Of a stretch of 64,000 nucleotides of DNA, positions 45,081 through 56,966 are shown piece by piece; position 1 is the stretch's first letter; the number at the start of each line of letters is the position of its first letter. The stretch is from the NCBI GenBank assembly GCA_007570785.1, contig ML661900.1, positions 8,626,039 to 8,690,038 of the forward strand, read 5' to 3'. The DNA is from Antilocapra americana. Its lineage: Eukaryota > Chordata > Mammalia > Artiodactyla > Antilocapridae. The notes under the pieces are model-generated. The model was not told the origin of the DNA and searched no databases. It was given only the letters and a program-made list of their open reading frames with translations. Position numbers and translations under genes: made by a program.

Positions 45081-48000
45081 CTCATTGATTCATGTGCATC
45101 CTTAAAGTTGGATTAGAAATTGGTATTTAGAAATTTGATACAGCATGGAGAAGCTATGAATATTTGAGAATTGTCTTTTGCTACATACACATGGAAGCCA
45201 TGTGCACAAAGGCTTCCACGGCCGAACTGCATAATGCTTTCTTTGTTAAATTTTATTTCAAGCAAATAACTCAGATATAATCAAGGGTTTCACAAGGTAA
45301 ACTATTTGGGGAAATACTGAGATATGTAAAGTTAAGGAGGTTTCTTTAAAGAAAGACCATGCAACTTTCACTGTTTTGAAATGCAATGTGGATTTCCAAA
45401 GAGAGGCTTTAGAAAAAAATGATTTCTGAAATTAACTGAGGATAGAACTCATATTCAGGGAGCACCTCTTGACAAGTGTTTCATGGACTTGATAGTGGGA
45501 AATGATGACAGATTACTATAGCAAGAGGGTAGCCCCACTATAACCCCAAGAACACCCTGTTCTACAACTTCACTTTTGAAGCTTTAAGTTCAGAGCAGCA
45601 GAGATGTTAATTTACTGTGCATTCATGTGATATCCTTCTCATCTGTCTTCATAACTTTTATTTGGAGCTAACTAACAAAATATTCTTCAGAAGGTAACCA
45701 CAGCTGATATAGGACCATATGGATACTATTTTTTAAAAAACAAAAATACATGACTTGCTCTTTGACTATATTTAGCATCTCAATATTTTCCTTTAAAAAG
45801 AGTTATCATTTCATTATAATAAATATTTTAGCAATAACTTGAAGAAAAGTTATTTCAAGACTAAATTATTAACCTCATATTCAATATTCTCTTTCTAGTT
45901 ATCCCACATATATAGACTATTTCTCAATAATTGGATGAACTTCCTCCTCTCTGTCCACTTATTGACTTTTGTTCCTTAAGCATAATGGTATCAAAAATAC
46001 TTCTAGAACTTCTAGAATGAAAACTCTCATAGTACCCTATGCCTACTGCTATCAAACCATTTTCTACTCTATATTATAGTTGTCTGCTCTCTGGTCTTTC
46101 TTTTAACTGAATGTGCTTTGAACCATTAAATACATAGTGCCTAGGATCTAGTCGCTGCTTAATATTTGTTGAATAAAGGAGTGAATTAGTGAATGGATCT
46201 TTTATGCATTTTGAATTTTAAAATTTCATGCAGAGTACCTAAAAATGTTTTAGAAAGATGAAATAATTCAGGATACTGTAATTCCTGAACCACTTCCTCT
46301 GGAATTTTCTTTAACTAGTAAGTGTTCCAGAATTTTTATTTAAAGGTTTAATTTACAATGTGAAACGAGATTTCTCCCGATACTTCATCCCCCTTCATCC
46401 TTTTTTGTCCTGTTTCTTTTTCCTTCATCCCTTAAAATGAACAGATGGGCTGTTTTGAAGTTTTTGCAAATCTACTTGCTGAACATTCTTACAGACTAAG
46501 CAACAACTGAAAATGAAATCCAACAGTTGTTTTACTGCTCTCTCATCAACCAGAGCAATAAAATGATTCCACAGGAGCATTTCTGCCACTAGAAATTGCG
46601 TTAGTATTGTTTTCCATTTTCTTTTACTTTCATAAATGATAATGGATGATTTCTTCTTGTGTTTCTCTCTCCTCTTTCTTGTCTTCTACATATGCCAATG
46701 ATTTCAAGCTCTTTTAGCTTCAGAAACTTTCTTTAAAAATATTTTGTACATTTCTCTGACAGAAAAGTAGAACTCCACTGGGTTGCACCTGGGTAAATGT
46801 GAATACTAGAGGGTGAACTCGCCCACCTTTTTGTTTTATGCCTCTTCAGTGGCCTCTGTGATGTATTTATGGAACAACATTGCAAAACTACTGGGCTGGA
46901 AGTCTGCAGGACTGAAAGAATGGAGGACTCTGTAGTTGACATTTTAAAGTCTCCTCTTGTATAGCCCCATAATTATGGCTAATTCTTCAAGAGTAATCAT
47001 CAGGTGATTATTTTAAAGTCATTCAATAAACTAAAAACAGAATTACACACATAAGCTGTGTTTTTTTTTCTGGAAATAAATACATATTTTTTTAGAAGAG
47101 GAAGTAATAGAGGTCTAGATGATTGAGATCATTAATACAAATGAGACATAAATAAATTTCTACTCTAGTAATCTGAAACTTTCCCAGAACAATAACTACA
47201 AATTGCCAACTTCTGACAGCTGTTTAATAGTTGATTTACAAATGTGGTAGGTCTCCATCTAGTTCACATTATGCAGGTGTCCGCATTAAAGGGAAATCAT
47301 AATTGGCACTAGTTAAGACCACTGTTGGCAGTTTCAGCAAAAAGGCCAGACACTGAGTGGGCAGGAAGATCCGCCTGGCCTCTCAGCCCCAGACTTCCCA
47401 GCAGGTCACTGCTGAATTGCATAAAAAGCTAAGTTATTCTTGCCCTTCTAATTCTCTGGAAAGAGAAACTCAATTTGCTATTACTAACAAAATAAGCAAT
47501 TCCAGTACATTTATTACTATACATTTATTACATATATTGAAAGTTTCAGGCCAAGGATTACTGTTAGAAATAAAAATGGGTGCAAATATTATGCTTCCTA
47601 TTTGTTCCATATGAGAAGGCAATGTAGCTGATCACTGGCAAAAGGTCTGGCCAGTTACTGTCCACACAACAGACAGGAGAGGTAATTTGTATCAAGTGTG
47701 TGAGGGACTGGTATCAACTGATAACCATGAGCCTGTTTTCTTAGGACTTGATGCAAATACCTTTCATATGGTCTTTGTATTTCAGTGTAATATGTGAATA
47801 ACATTCCCCACCAGATCCAAATGTGATTTTTATCTTGTTTGCACATGCAAATGAAGTTGGCAATTAAATTTATTATCTTGGAATTCCCATCCCAAAAAGT
47901 GTTTTTATATTTTCCATGATGATAAAATTTTAAGCAAGAAAGAATCTCCTCTTTGAGGGAAGAGAGTAAAGAGTGTGTTTATGTAGGTCAATCAGTGAAA

Positions 48001-49014
48001 AAGGTGATTGGGGTTGGTTTGCAGGAGGTGTAGTTTACAAATGATTCCGTCTTACAAACCCACATTTGGTTTTGCATTCAGATGCAGGCCTAGGTTGAGG
48101 ATAGGAGGAAAAGAAAGCCCCGAAGTGGGGTACCTAATCGAACGAAGGTTTGCAATTTTGTTAGGCATAATAGCAGGAGCAATATTGAGAGAGCTGTGGG
48201 GTTAATGAACACGGATGTGGCTTTCATGTGCAAATTTCTTTTGATTAGACGAAACAACAATTCCCAGAGTTGGGACTGCTGTCCACACACCCAGGCCTGC
48301 ATCTGCATGTAAATGGCTTCATTAGAGGCCAGATCGGTGTGTACTGATGAACTGCACAAGGCGCTCAAAAGAGTCTCCGCTTCGTGGGCTGCTCTCTTGC
48401 TGTGTCTGCTTCCTGTTCAGAAAATAAGCGGTATATTTCTCCTTTCTTCCAAGCTGTTAAAAAAAGATAGTTTGAGAACACAAAGAGTGAGGGCAGCTGA
48501 CTATTCATATGTTTGTACTCTTATTCTTACAGACTGTGGATTGGAAACATATCCTTTCATATTTCTAAGTGAATTAAAGTTCCTCATATTTACCTGGCAA
48601 TTATCAAGGTTAATATTTTTGTAGTTTGCCATTTATTCAGTGCTGACAGGAGAATGGCTCTTGGGTCGGACAAGGATATTACTGAATATATACAAAGAAC
48701 TTGCCTCTCTGCTCATCCTGCATAGATTGAGCCAGACTGCTAAAATCCCCTGTGTTTTCACCTTATTATTCAGGACTTACTGCTAAGGAGAAGGCTCCTT
48801 TGTGAGAGTAAAGGACACAAGATGTTCTCAATATTTGATTAATGAAATCCTGAAGCATCATCAGTTTGGAATATTTCTAGGGAATTTCTATCAATAGTTC
48901 TTAGTTGAACCAATTTGCTCTCAGCTATAATCCATTTATTTTATATGGAGGTCATAGGTGTCTGGGTTTAAGCTAACTCTGAACTCTGAATTTATAAGGA
49001 CTGATACTATGTAA
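45081..49014. other. Second repeat-poor block, candidate regulatory DNA
   Basis: Nearly 4 kb with almost no ruminant-specific insertion. The only repeat text I see is an L2-like 3' end at about 46110-46195 (catagtgcctaggatc, taatatttgttgaataaagg). The subregion 47940-48450 is GC-richer and complex, with open frames on both strands (48090-48368 minus, 48313-48624 plus) that show no domain. I see no exon-like structure. Confidence 0.45.
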
Positions 49015-49017
49015 TAG

Positions 49018-49213
49018 TGTTTCCCTGATAGCTCATTGGTAAAGAATCTGCCTGCAATGTAGAAGACTCCAGTTCAATTTCTGGGTTGGGAAGATCCCCT
49101 GGAGAAGAGAAAGGCTACCCACTCCAGTATTCTGGCCTAGAGAATTGCATGGACTGTATAGTCCATGGGGTCACAAAGAGTCGGAAAAGAATGAGTGACT
49201 TTCACTTTCACTT
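49018..49213 (+). mobile_element. Bov-tA SINE, plus strand
   Basis: Head gtgtttccctgatagctcattgg, BovA body, and end gagtgactttcactttcac. It is immediately followed by a second BovA monomer. Confidence 0.92.
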
Positions 49214-49345
49214 TGGGAGGATCCCCTGGAGAAGGGAATAGCCATCTATTCTAGTATTATTCTTGCCTGGAGGAATTATATGAATAAAGGAGCCTGGCAG
49301 TCTACAGTCCAAGGGGTCTCAAAGAGGTGAACATAACTGAAATAA
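49214..49345 (+). mobile_element. Extra BovA monomer joined to the Bov-tA
   Basis: A second BovA unit without a tRNA head (gggaggatcccctggagaaggg to ggtctcaaagaggtgaac), in tandem and same orientation. Dimeric BovA arrangement is known from the Bov-A2 family; here a full tRNA head plus two BovA units makes a trimeric structure. Confidence 0.82.
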
Positions 49346-50173
49346 TTGCCATGTTTTTCTATTAAAAAAAATTTTAGGGTACCAATTTTAATAACTTTAT
49401 TGTGATTTAATTTACAAACAATAAAGCAAACATATTGTAAGTGCAGTGAAGAATTTTACCAAATCTATACACGATACGTAAGATACAGAACTTCCTATAA
49501 CCCCAGCAGATTTCCTTGTGACCTTTCCTATTCAACCTTCCCTCCTCCTCCAGCCTTTCATGAACATTGATCTGCTTTTGATCAATATATTAGGTTTGTC
49601 TTTCTTGCAGTTTTAAATGAATGGCGTCACATGTATGATGTGGTGAATTCAGATGAAAAATCTGAATTTTTTTCTCAGCATGTTTTAAATATTCACCCAC
49701 ATCACTTGTTGCTTTTTATTGCTGAGTAATATTCATATGGAGAAACCACAATTTTTTTTTTTTTTATTCATTTACCTGTTGATTTCCTTTTGGGCTGTTT
49801 TTAGTTTCTGGCTGTAATAGATACAGTTGCAATAAACATTTGTCTACAAAGATTTATTTGGACTTTCACTTCTTTTGAGTAAATACCTGAAGGTGTAACT
49901 ACTGGCTCATATGGTAAGGCTATGCTAAACTTATTAGAAATTTCTGAACTGTTTGCTAATGTAGATGTACCATTTTGCATTCTCATTAAAATGTTTAAGA
50001 GTTCCATTGTTCTGTATCCTAGCCAATATATAATATTAACAATCTTTTTAATTTTAGCTCTTCTAATGGTTGTGAAGTGGCATTTCACTGTGATTTAAAT
50101 TTGCATTTCCCTGAGGATTAATGGTGTTGGGCATCTTATCCTGTCTACATTGGCCATTAGTATATCTTCTTTT

Positions 50174-50384
50174 GGGCTTCGCTGGTGACTCAGATGACAA
50201 AGAATCTGGCTGCAATACAGTGACCAGGGTTTGGTCCCCGGTTGGGAAGATTCTTTGGAGGAGGGCATGGCAACCCACTCCATTGTTCAAGCCTGGAGAA
50301 TCCCCATGGACAGAGGAGCCTGGGGAGCTACAGTCCATGGGGTTGCAGAGAGTTGGGCATGACAGAGTGACTAAGAACACATAG
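50174..50384 (+). mobile_element. Bov-tA SINE nested in L1M, plus strand
   Basis: From gggcttcgctggtgactcag to gactaagaacacatag, with 8-bp duplication cttctttt at 50166-50173 and 50385-50392. L1M text continues on both sides. Confidence 0.93.
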
Positions 50385-51544
50385 CTTCTTTTACGAAGTT
50401 TTGTTTCTATTTTTACTATTTTTCCCACTTTAAATATTTTGTATTTTTCTTATTGACATATGTGAGTTCTTTAAATATTCTGGGTACAAGCTAGCTTTTA
50501 AATAAATATATAAAGATGTTTCCTAGTTACTTTTATGCCTTTTAATTTTCCTAATCAGGTGTTTCAAAGAGAATTTTTAAAAATTTCACAGAGCTTATGT
50601 TATTAACTGTTTCTTTAGTCAACTCTTTAATAAGTTTTTGTTTTTTCCCAAGATATCAACAATTTTCTTCCAGAAATTTTAAAGTTTTAACTTTTATGTT
50701 TAGGTCTAGATCCATTCATTTTTGTGTGTAAGGTAGAATTTGGGTGCATTTTTTTCTATAGTGATATTTAATTATTCTATCACAATTTTTTTGAAAAATG
50801 CTATATTTTCACTATTGAATGAATTTAGCAGCCTCGAAAATCAAGTGAATACATATTTGTTGATTTATTTCTTGACTCTTTTTTCTGTTCCATTGATCTA
50901 TATCACTGTCTTTAAGTCAGTATCATACTGTCTTGATTATTGAAGATTTAGAGTAAGTCTTGAAATCAAGGAGTGTACTTATTTTACTTTTATTCTTTAT
51001 AAAAATTTTAAACTACTCTAGATTCTTTAAATTTTCTTGAAAATTTTAGAGTTACCTTATTAATTTTTACCCAGAGAAATCTGCTCAAATTTTGACTGTA
51101 ATTGTGTAGAGTCTACAGTTCATTCTTAGCATAATTAATATTTGACCATATTGAATATTCTGTTTTAGCAACATGGTGTATCTTTTGTTTAGATCTTAAA
51201 TTTTTCTTAACAGTCTTTTATAGGTTTCAGTGTGCAGGTCCTACAAAAACTTTGCTCATTTACCATTAATATTTTTTGGTTTAGGATGCTGTAGTAAATG
51301 TTATTTTAAAAATTTTGATTTCTATCTTTCTCTAGGATATAGAAAGGCAACCATTTTTTGTATATTAGTCTACCATTCTGAAAACTAACTAAACTCATTT
51401 ATTAGTTCTTTTATTTAAAGTGTTCTATGTATTTTATTCTGTTGTATGATTTTGAAAGGTTATTCTAAACCAGATGCTGTGCAAAGCAAGGAACAAACAT
51501 TACTTCATTCAATATTTAGAATAATTCTTGAGATATGTCCTATT

Positions 51545-52225
51545 ATTTTTTAACAGATTTATTGAGATATAATTGGTGTACAAATGACTATAAATATTTA
51601 ATGTGTGCAATGTGATGAGTTTGGACATGTACAAGCACTTGTAATACCATCTGAAAAATCAAGGTAATAAACATACCTAATACTTCTCAGCGTTTCCTTT
51701 CATCTCATTTTTTAAACAAATTTTGAAATGTACAATATTGTATTGTTAACCCTGTTTTTTATTATGGAGTTGCTTCAGTCATGTCTGGCTCTTTGCAATC
51801 CCATGGACTGTACATGGGATCCCACCAGGCTCCTCTGTTCATGAGATTCTCCAGGCAAGAATACTGGAGTGGGTGGCCATTTCCTCCTCCAGGGGATCTT
51901 CCCAACACAGGGATCAAACCTGTGTCTTATGCCACCTGCATTGGCAGGCAGGCTCTTTACCACCAGCGCCACCTGGGAAGACATTGTTAACCCTAGACAA
52001 TACTAGGTGGTACAGCAGGTGTCTAGAAATGATTTCTCTGGCACAGTTGAAACTTCATTGAATAACACTTCCCATTTCTCTCATCCCCCAGCCCCTGGCG
52101 CCACTATTATTTTCTCTGCTTCTGTGACTTTAACTGTTTTAGATACCTCATATAGATAGAATCATGCAGTATTTATCCTTCTGTGACTGGTTTATTTCCT
52201 TTAGTTTAAGGACCATTAAAGATGT
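51545..52225 (-). mobile_element. L1M 3' UTR, sense part of a copy with inverted 5' end
   Basis: Complement of an L1 3' end starting tttattgagatataattgg (51559), with a typical catcccccagcccctgg block near 52084 and ctcatatagatagaatcatgc (52148). Interrupted by the Bov-tA at 51754. It abuts a plus-strand L1 piece at about 52226. Confidence 0.7.
51754..51982 (-). mobile_element. Bov-tA SINE nested in L1M, minus strand
   Basis: Left end is a T-run (complement of the A-tail, 51754-51760); the body ends at the head complement cgccacctgggaaga. Perfect 12-bp duplication attgttaaccct at 51742-51753 and 51983-51994. Confidence 0.95.
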
Positions 52226-52425
52226 TGTATAGAAATTGGAACCTTTGTACACTTTTGGTGGGAGTGTGAAATGTTGCAGCAATTCTAGAAGCAGTATGAA
52301 GTTCCTTCAAAAACTTAAAACTGGAACTACCATATGTTCCAGCACTCCTGCTCTGGATATATCTCCAAAGTAATTGAAATCAGGATCCTGAAGAGATATC
52401 TGTGCTCCCAAGTTCATTGTCATAC
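52226..52425 (+). mobile_element. L1 ORF2 end, inverted part of the same copy
   Basis: Plus-strand L1 text: ggaacctttgtacacttttggtgggagtg, a tcaaaaacttaaaactggaactaccatatg stretch, and gaagagatatctgtgctcccaagttcattg. It comes from upstream of the 3' UTR piece and points the opposite way, as in twin-primed L1 insertions. Confidence 0.72.
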
Positions 52426-53530
52426 TGTATTTCATCTGAGGTTTCAAATTTATTAACATGGATTTTGTATAATTTGTATTATCATTTTAATGCATGTGAG
52501 GTGTGTAAACTCTTATCTTTCATTTTTAATCTTGCTATTTTTGTATTCTATTTGACTTGCTCTTCCTTTTTAGTTTATACACATTAAAACTTAGATCATT
52601 GATCTGAGAACTTTTTTCCTAATCTAAGCATTTAAAATTAAGATGACATTTTTCCTATACACAGTTTTAATAATAGTCCACACATTTTGAGACACCAAGT
52701 TTTCATATTCATTCAGTACAAAGTATTTTCTAATTTTTTTTAAAATTTCTGCTTTGAACTATGAATTATTTGTGTTTAAAAATACTGAGATGTTAGGAAT
52801 TTTCTATATATTTTTCTGTTATTGAACTCTATTTTAATTTCATTTTGATCAAAAATATGCTCTTATGATTCTGTTTAAACTATTGAGACTTTATTGTTTT
52901 AATCTAACTTTATTTATTGTTTATGGTATACCTATGAATATTTCATGTGTTCTTAGAACTAATGTGTATTCTGGTGATGTAAAGTAGGATATTCTATAAT
53001 GTCAATTAGATCAAGTTTCAGACAAAATCATTCAGGCCTTCTATGTGGTTCCAGATCTGTCTCTTTTCCAGATGTTACTTTTAAACTATTTCTTTGTATT
53101 AAAAATGACTTTCTCATAGAGAACAAATAGGTCTTGCTTTTTTATTGTGTGTTCATTTCTCCCTTTAATTAGGGTAATTATACCATTTCCAATTAATATG
53201 TCAAATTTATTAGATTCATATCTATGTTATGTTAAAAAATTTCCTTTCTTTTCTTTTAATTTTCTCCTGTCTTATTTTGCATTAATGGATGAATTCTTAT
53301 TTTGTATTAATTGAGTAATTTTTGGTTTTCCATTTGAATTATTGATTTATTTACCATTTCTCTTTTTAAAGTTTTTAAAGAAGTTGCTCTACATTTTTAC
53401 AATATATGTATTTTAACTTATAAAAATCTACTTCCAAATGGTATTATCCTGCTTTACATTTAAGAATAGTTTTGTTTTATAGTTTAAGCAAGTGAGTTGA
53501 TAGTCACATGAAAGTTTAATGTAAGGTGAC

Positions 53531-55070
53531 ATTCAGCTTTTGTGTGAATATTGGATTGAAATACATATCTCAGCCTATTGCTGCTTGCCTATTTTTCACA
53601 GAAAGCACATTATTGCTGTACTGAAGATATATCCTTTTGGTCTTAAAAGTACTGGTATAAAAAATCAAGGCTGTATTGACACAGACTTTTTAAAGAACCT
53701 AAGACAATTAGACAATAAGATTAGGAACATAAGGGTTGTGTTTTTTTATATCCATGTTTCTACAGAGCACAGCACAGGGTCAGATCAGGTTCACCTAGAG
53801 TTCTAAAAGTATATTTGGTTGAAAGATAAATATATGACTTAAAGAATGGTTCGCATAACACCATTGCATTGTCCAGAGTGTCTTTTGGGGCAGAGTCATC
53901 AGACTTATTATAATTTCATGTATCTGAAAATATTTTTATGAGGAGGGAGGGTAAACTTCTTGGGTAAAGGGCTTTAAAATCTTTTCACATAAAGCTATAA
54001 ATATAATCCTTTGAATTTAATTGTTTATTCTTCTATAATGCTGGAAGGCATCAAGAGCCTGAGTGCTTTTTGGAAGATATAAAAGTCAGAGTGGTCTCTA
54101 TCTCTTTTTTTTGCTTTATTCTGAGGCCCAGAGAAAGCCATGACTAATGAGGAGGGATGGAATATTAGGAAAAATTTTGGAGGTAGGAAAATCTTAAAGG
54201 CAAGAAGATGAATTAGAATATTGTGAAGAAGACTGCCTTGTACTGTATGTCTATGCATTTTCTTATCCAAGATATTACTTTTTCCTAAGAGTAGATGCTA
54301 CATTTGAAAAGGTTTTGTGAAATCTGCCTTGTTCTATTTTTGATTGGTTGTTGTGAAATTTAACCTTAAACATTGTACTTTTTTGAGATGGCACATGAGT
54401 AAAAAGTACATTTTTGAGACTTGTTTTATTAACTTAAAGAAATTATAAATTAAGATTTTATTTCCAAGAGTAGTGATCATCAGTTATTTCTACTGTTAGA
54501 AGAAAGGTGACATATATTTATTACATAAATTATTTTCTTCCTAAATTATTTAAAGATGATATTTCCTTATCAATTTTTTAATTCATATCTGTACTTTAAT
54601 AAATGTTACTGTTTTCGTTTTAAAATGGAACTATTACAAAGAAGTTCTTTTTAATCTTTTAAGAGATGAATTTAACTCAGAAGTATTTCTTTTCACAGTC
54701 TCATTTGTGAGTGTATTCAATACCATTTTTCAGAGTATTTATTCATTTTAGAGGAGTTCTTTCGTGGAAATAGAAAAGTCACATAGAAACGTTTTACCCT
54801 CATTGTGATCATAGGCTGCCAGTGACCTTTCAGAACTTTGGGTCTCAGTGAATCATCCCCTGAGAGTTAGACAGGCTTTCTTCTGGAACTTCATTAAGGC
54901 ATATTAATTTCATTTGAAGTATTTATCAGAAATTGAAATCTACTGCATTCTTTGATTTTCATCTTAATTTGGCAAATCATTCAATTTATTGAAAATCTAT
55001 AATGAATCCATTGTGATAAAAGGATGAAAGAAGCATGGTTTCTGCCCTCTTAAGACTAAATTTGAATAAG
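53531..55070. other. Unassigned AT-rich sequence
   Basis: No gene or nameable repeat. The frame at 53540-53806 (88 codons) has no domain. Confidence 0.4.
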
Positions 55071-55075
55071 GGAGC

Positions 55076-55441
55076 TGATATGGACTGAATGTGTGCCTTG
55101 CAACTTCGTATGTTGAAATCTTGAAGTCTCCATTACGATGATATTTGGAGATGGGACCTCTGGGGTGCAATTAGGTTATGAAGGTAAATTCCTGATAATG
55201 GGATTGGTGGCCTTCTAAGAGAGACACATGTGAGCTCTTTATGTATTCTCTGTTGACCATGTGAGGATGCAATGAAAAAGTGGCCATCTACAAGCCAAGA
55301 AGTACACTTTCACCAGATACCAAATCTGCTAGTGCCTTGATCTTAGATCGCCCAGCCTCCAGAACTATAAGATATAGATGTTTATTGTTAAGACCACCAA
55401 ATCTATGGTATTTATTATAGTAGCCCCAAATGACTAAGACA
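55076..55441 (+). mobile_element. Solo MaLR (MLT1/MST-type) LTR, plus strand
   Basis: Begins TGATATGG and ends ...GACTAAGACA. Internal MaLR-type motifs: gatatttggagatgggacctctgggg, ttaggttatgaagg, ccatgtgaggatgc, tgccttgatcttagatcgcccagcctccagaactata and a 3' gtatttattatagtagcccc. Flanks read GGAGC on the left and GAGCT on the right; a shared GAGC suggests a 4-5 bp duplication with one edge blurred. No internal or coding region follows, so it is a solo LTR. Confidence 0.8.
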
Positions 55442-55914
55442 GAGCTAGGACATAAACATGAAGAATGTGATGTTGTTTGTAAAGATACAGAAGCAGGAGA
55501 AAGAACCTTTCAATGGCAGATTGAGCAGAAACCTAATGACAGCAGGATTTTTTACTGACACTGGCCGGAAGAACACTATGAGTTACGGCGTTGATGAACA
55601 CAAGCGTGCTGGTAGAATTGCAGCTCATATTCTAGCGATGGCTCCAGTTTTGTTCATGTTGATGATGTTAGGTATCTGAAGTAGAGAAGTAGGAGTTAAA
55701 GCTGAGAAGCTGTACTTATAAAATATTGTTTTCAGAAGGCAATTGCAAGATTATGTAGTCTAACCTAATTTTATAAGTGAGGAAAGTGAGGGACACCGTT
55801 GTTTAGTGTCCAATGTGTAGGTCAGATTTTCTTGAATTCCATTTTGCCTCTCCTGAGAGTGTTATCTAGGGGACATACTCCTGGGAGTCCTAATCGCCTT
55901 GCCATGTACTCACA
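55442..55914. other. Sequence between LTR and L2, with a small unexplained frame
   Basis: A 73-codon frame at 55458-55679 ends in a hydrophobic stretch (HILAMAPVLFMLMMLGI). I do not recognise it and see no supporting context. Text at 55745-55860 weakly resembles a complement MIR (ttttataagtgaggaaagtgaggg). Confidence 0.35.
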
Positions 55915-56060
55915 TTTGATTTGGTCAAAAAACGGTAATCACTGAAGTGTTTTGAGGAGGGAAGTAACATGACCAAGTCATGCTGAGGAAAATGCCTCCG
56001 AGAGCTCTCTGGAAGACCGATTCAAGTGGAGAGAGCCTGACGATGGGAAATAAGTCATGA
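55915..56060 (-). mobile_element. L2 LINE fragment, minus strand
   Basis: Complement L2 text: tgaagtgttttgaggaggg, aagtaacatgacc, then ctctctggaagaccgattc. Confidence 0.5.
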
Positions 56061-56084
56061 GTTGATTTAACACGCCAGAAGAGT

Positions 56085-56307
56085 GAGGCTTCCCTGGTGG
56101 CTCAGATGGTAAAGACTCTGACTGCAATGTGGGGGACCTGGGTTTGATCCCTGGGTTGGGAAGATCCCCTGGAGGAGGGAATGGCAACCCACTCCAGTAT
56201 TGTGGTCTGGAGAATTCCATGGGCAGAGGTGCCTGATGGGCTACAGTCCGTGGGGTCGCAAGAGTTGGATATGACTGAGTGTCGTGCACACACACACACA
56301 CACGCAG
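56085..56307 (+). mobile_element. Bov-tA SINE with CA tail, plus strand
   Basis: From gaggcttccctggtggctcag through a well-preserved BovA body to a (CA)n tail (56286-56303). The 8-bp duplication agaagagt is at 56077-56084 and 56308-56315. Confidence 0.95.
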
Positions 56308-56399
56308 AGAAGAGTAAAATAAACCTACATCATAATAATAGCAGTAATTGGAAAGAGAAGATGAAAATATATGTTTATAGAGAGAAGTTCTTTGCTTAG

Positions 56400-56770
56400 T
56401 GTTACTGATTAAATGTTTGTATCCCACTAAATTTAATGTACTGGAACCTGAATCTCTAATGTGATGGTATTTAGAGGTGGGCCTTTGGAAGATAATTAAG
56501 TCACAGAGGTGGAGCCCTCATGAATGAGATTAGTGACCTCATTGTATGAACAGACATGACAGAGATTTTCTTTCTCTCTCTTTACTATGTTAGTGTATAG
56601 CAAGAAGCCTGCTCTGTGCAAACCAAGAAGAGGACCCTCACTAGACACCAAATTTGCAGGCACCTTGATCTTGGACTTCCCAGTCCCCAGAACTGTTAGA
56701 AATAAATGTTGGTGGTTTAAGCTGCCCCATCTCTAGTAATTTATTGTAGCAGCCTGAGCTGTCTGAGGCA
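56400..56770 (+). mobile_element. Solo MaLR (MLT1/MST-type) LTR, plus strand
   Basis: A second LTR of the same group: gtgatggtatttagaggtggg, gtggagccctcatgaatgag, cttgatcttggacttcccag and cagaactgttagaaataaatg (polyadenylation-signal-like). It starts TG, ends CA, and is flanked by a perfect 5-bp duplication, cttag (56395-56399, 56771-56775), which makes it an independent solo LTR rather than the partner of the LTR at 55076. Confidence 0.88.
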
Positions 56771-56935
56771 CTTAGGGTAGAAGTTGCTGGATTTATTGTC
56801 TCACAGAATATGTGATACCAAAGCGAAGGGCCAGTGAACAGTGAATCAGAAATTTGGAGTCATTTTGATTTTGACTAAGGCAGCATTATTAACAGAAAAA
56901 GGCCAACCCACTGACCTAATAAGAATCATGCTCAC

Positions 56936-56966
56936 AAACACACGCGCAAACACACACATACACACA
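56936..56966. repeat. Imperfect (CA)n microsatellite
   Basis: CA-rich run with GC and AT interruptions. Confidence 0.85.

Larger units (their letters stand above)
49365..53530 (-). mobile_element. Ancient L1M LINE, about 4 kb span, minus strand, interrupted
   Basis: Collinear complement L1 text from the 3' region (49365) through ORF2 to the ORF2 5' part: ttgctgagtaatattcatatgg (49721), actactggctcatatggtaagg (49898), gtgaagtggcatttcactgtg (50075), ttctgttccattgatctatat (50882), tcattgatctgagaacttttttcctaa (52590), ttcttagaactaatgtgtattctgg (52950). It is broken by Bov-tA at 50174 and by another L1 at about 51545-52425, and much of the RT palm is missing. All frames are closed. Confidence 0.78.

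Noticed and set aside
48090..48624. Overlapping frames of 92 and 103 codons on opposite strands
   Set aside because: Neither has a domain; opposite-strand openness fits a GC-richer non-coding element better than two genes.
56089..56170. tRNA-like box B text (ggtttgatccctgg) in many places
   Set aside because: Belongs to Bov-tA heads; none has a full tRNA fold or 3' acceptor, so no tRNA gene is called.
55076..56770. A small provirus bounded by two LTRs
   Set aside because: Each LTR has its own flanking duplication, the LTRs differ strongly, and the interior contains L2 and Bov-tA rather than retroviral sequence.
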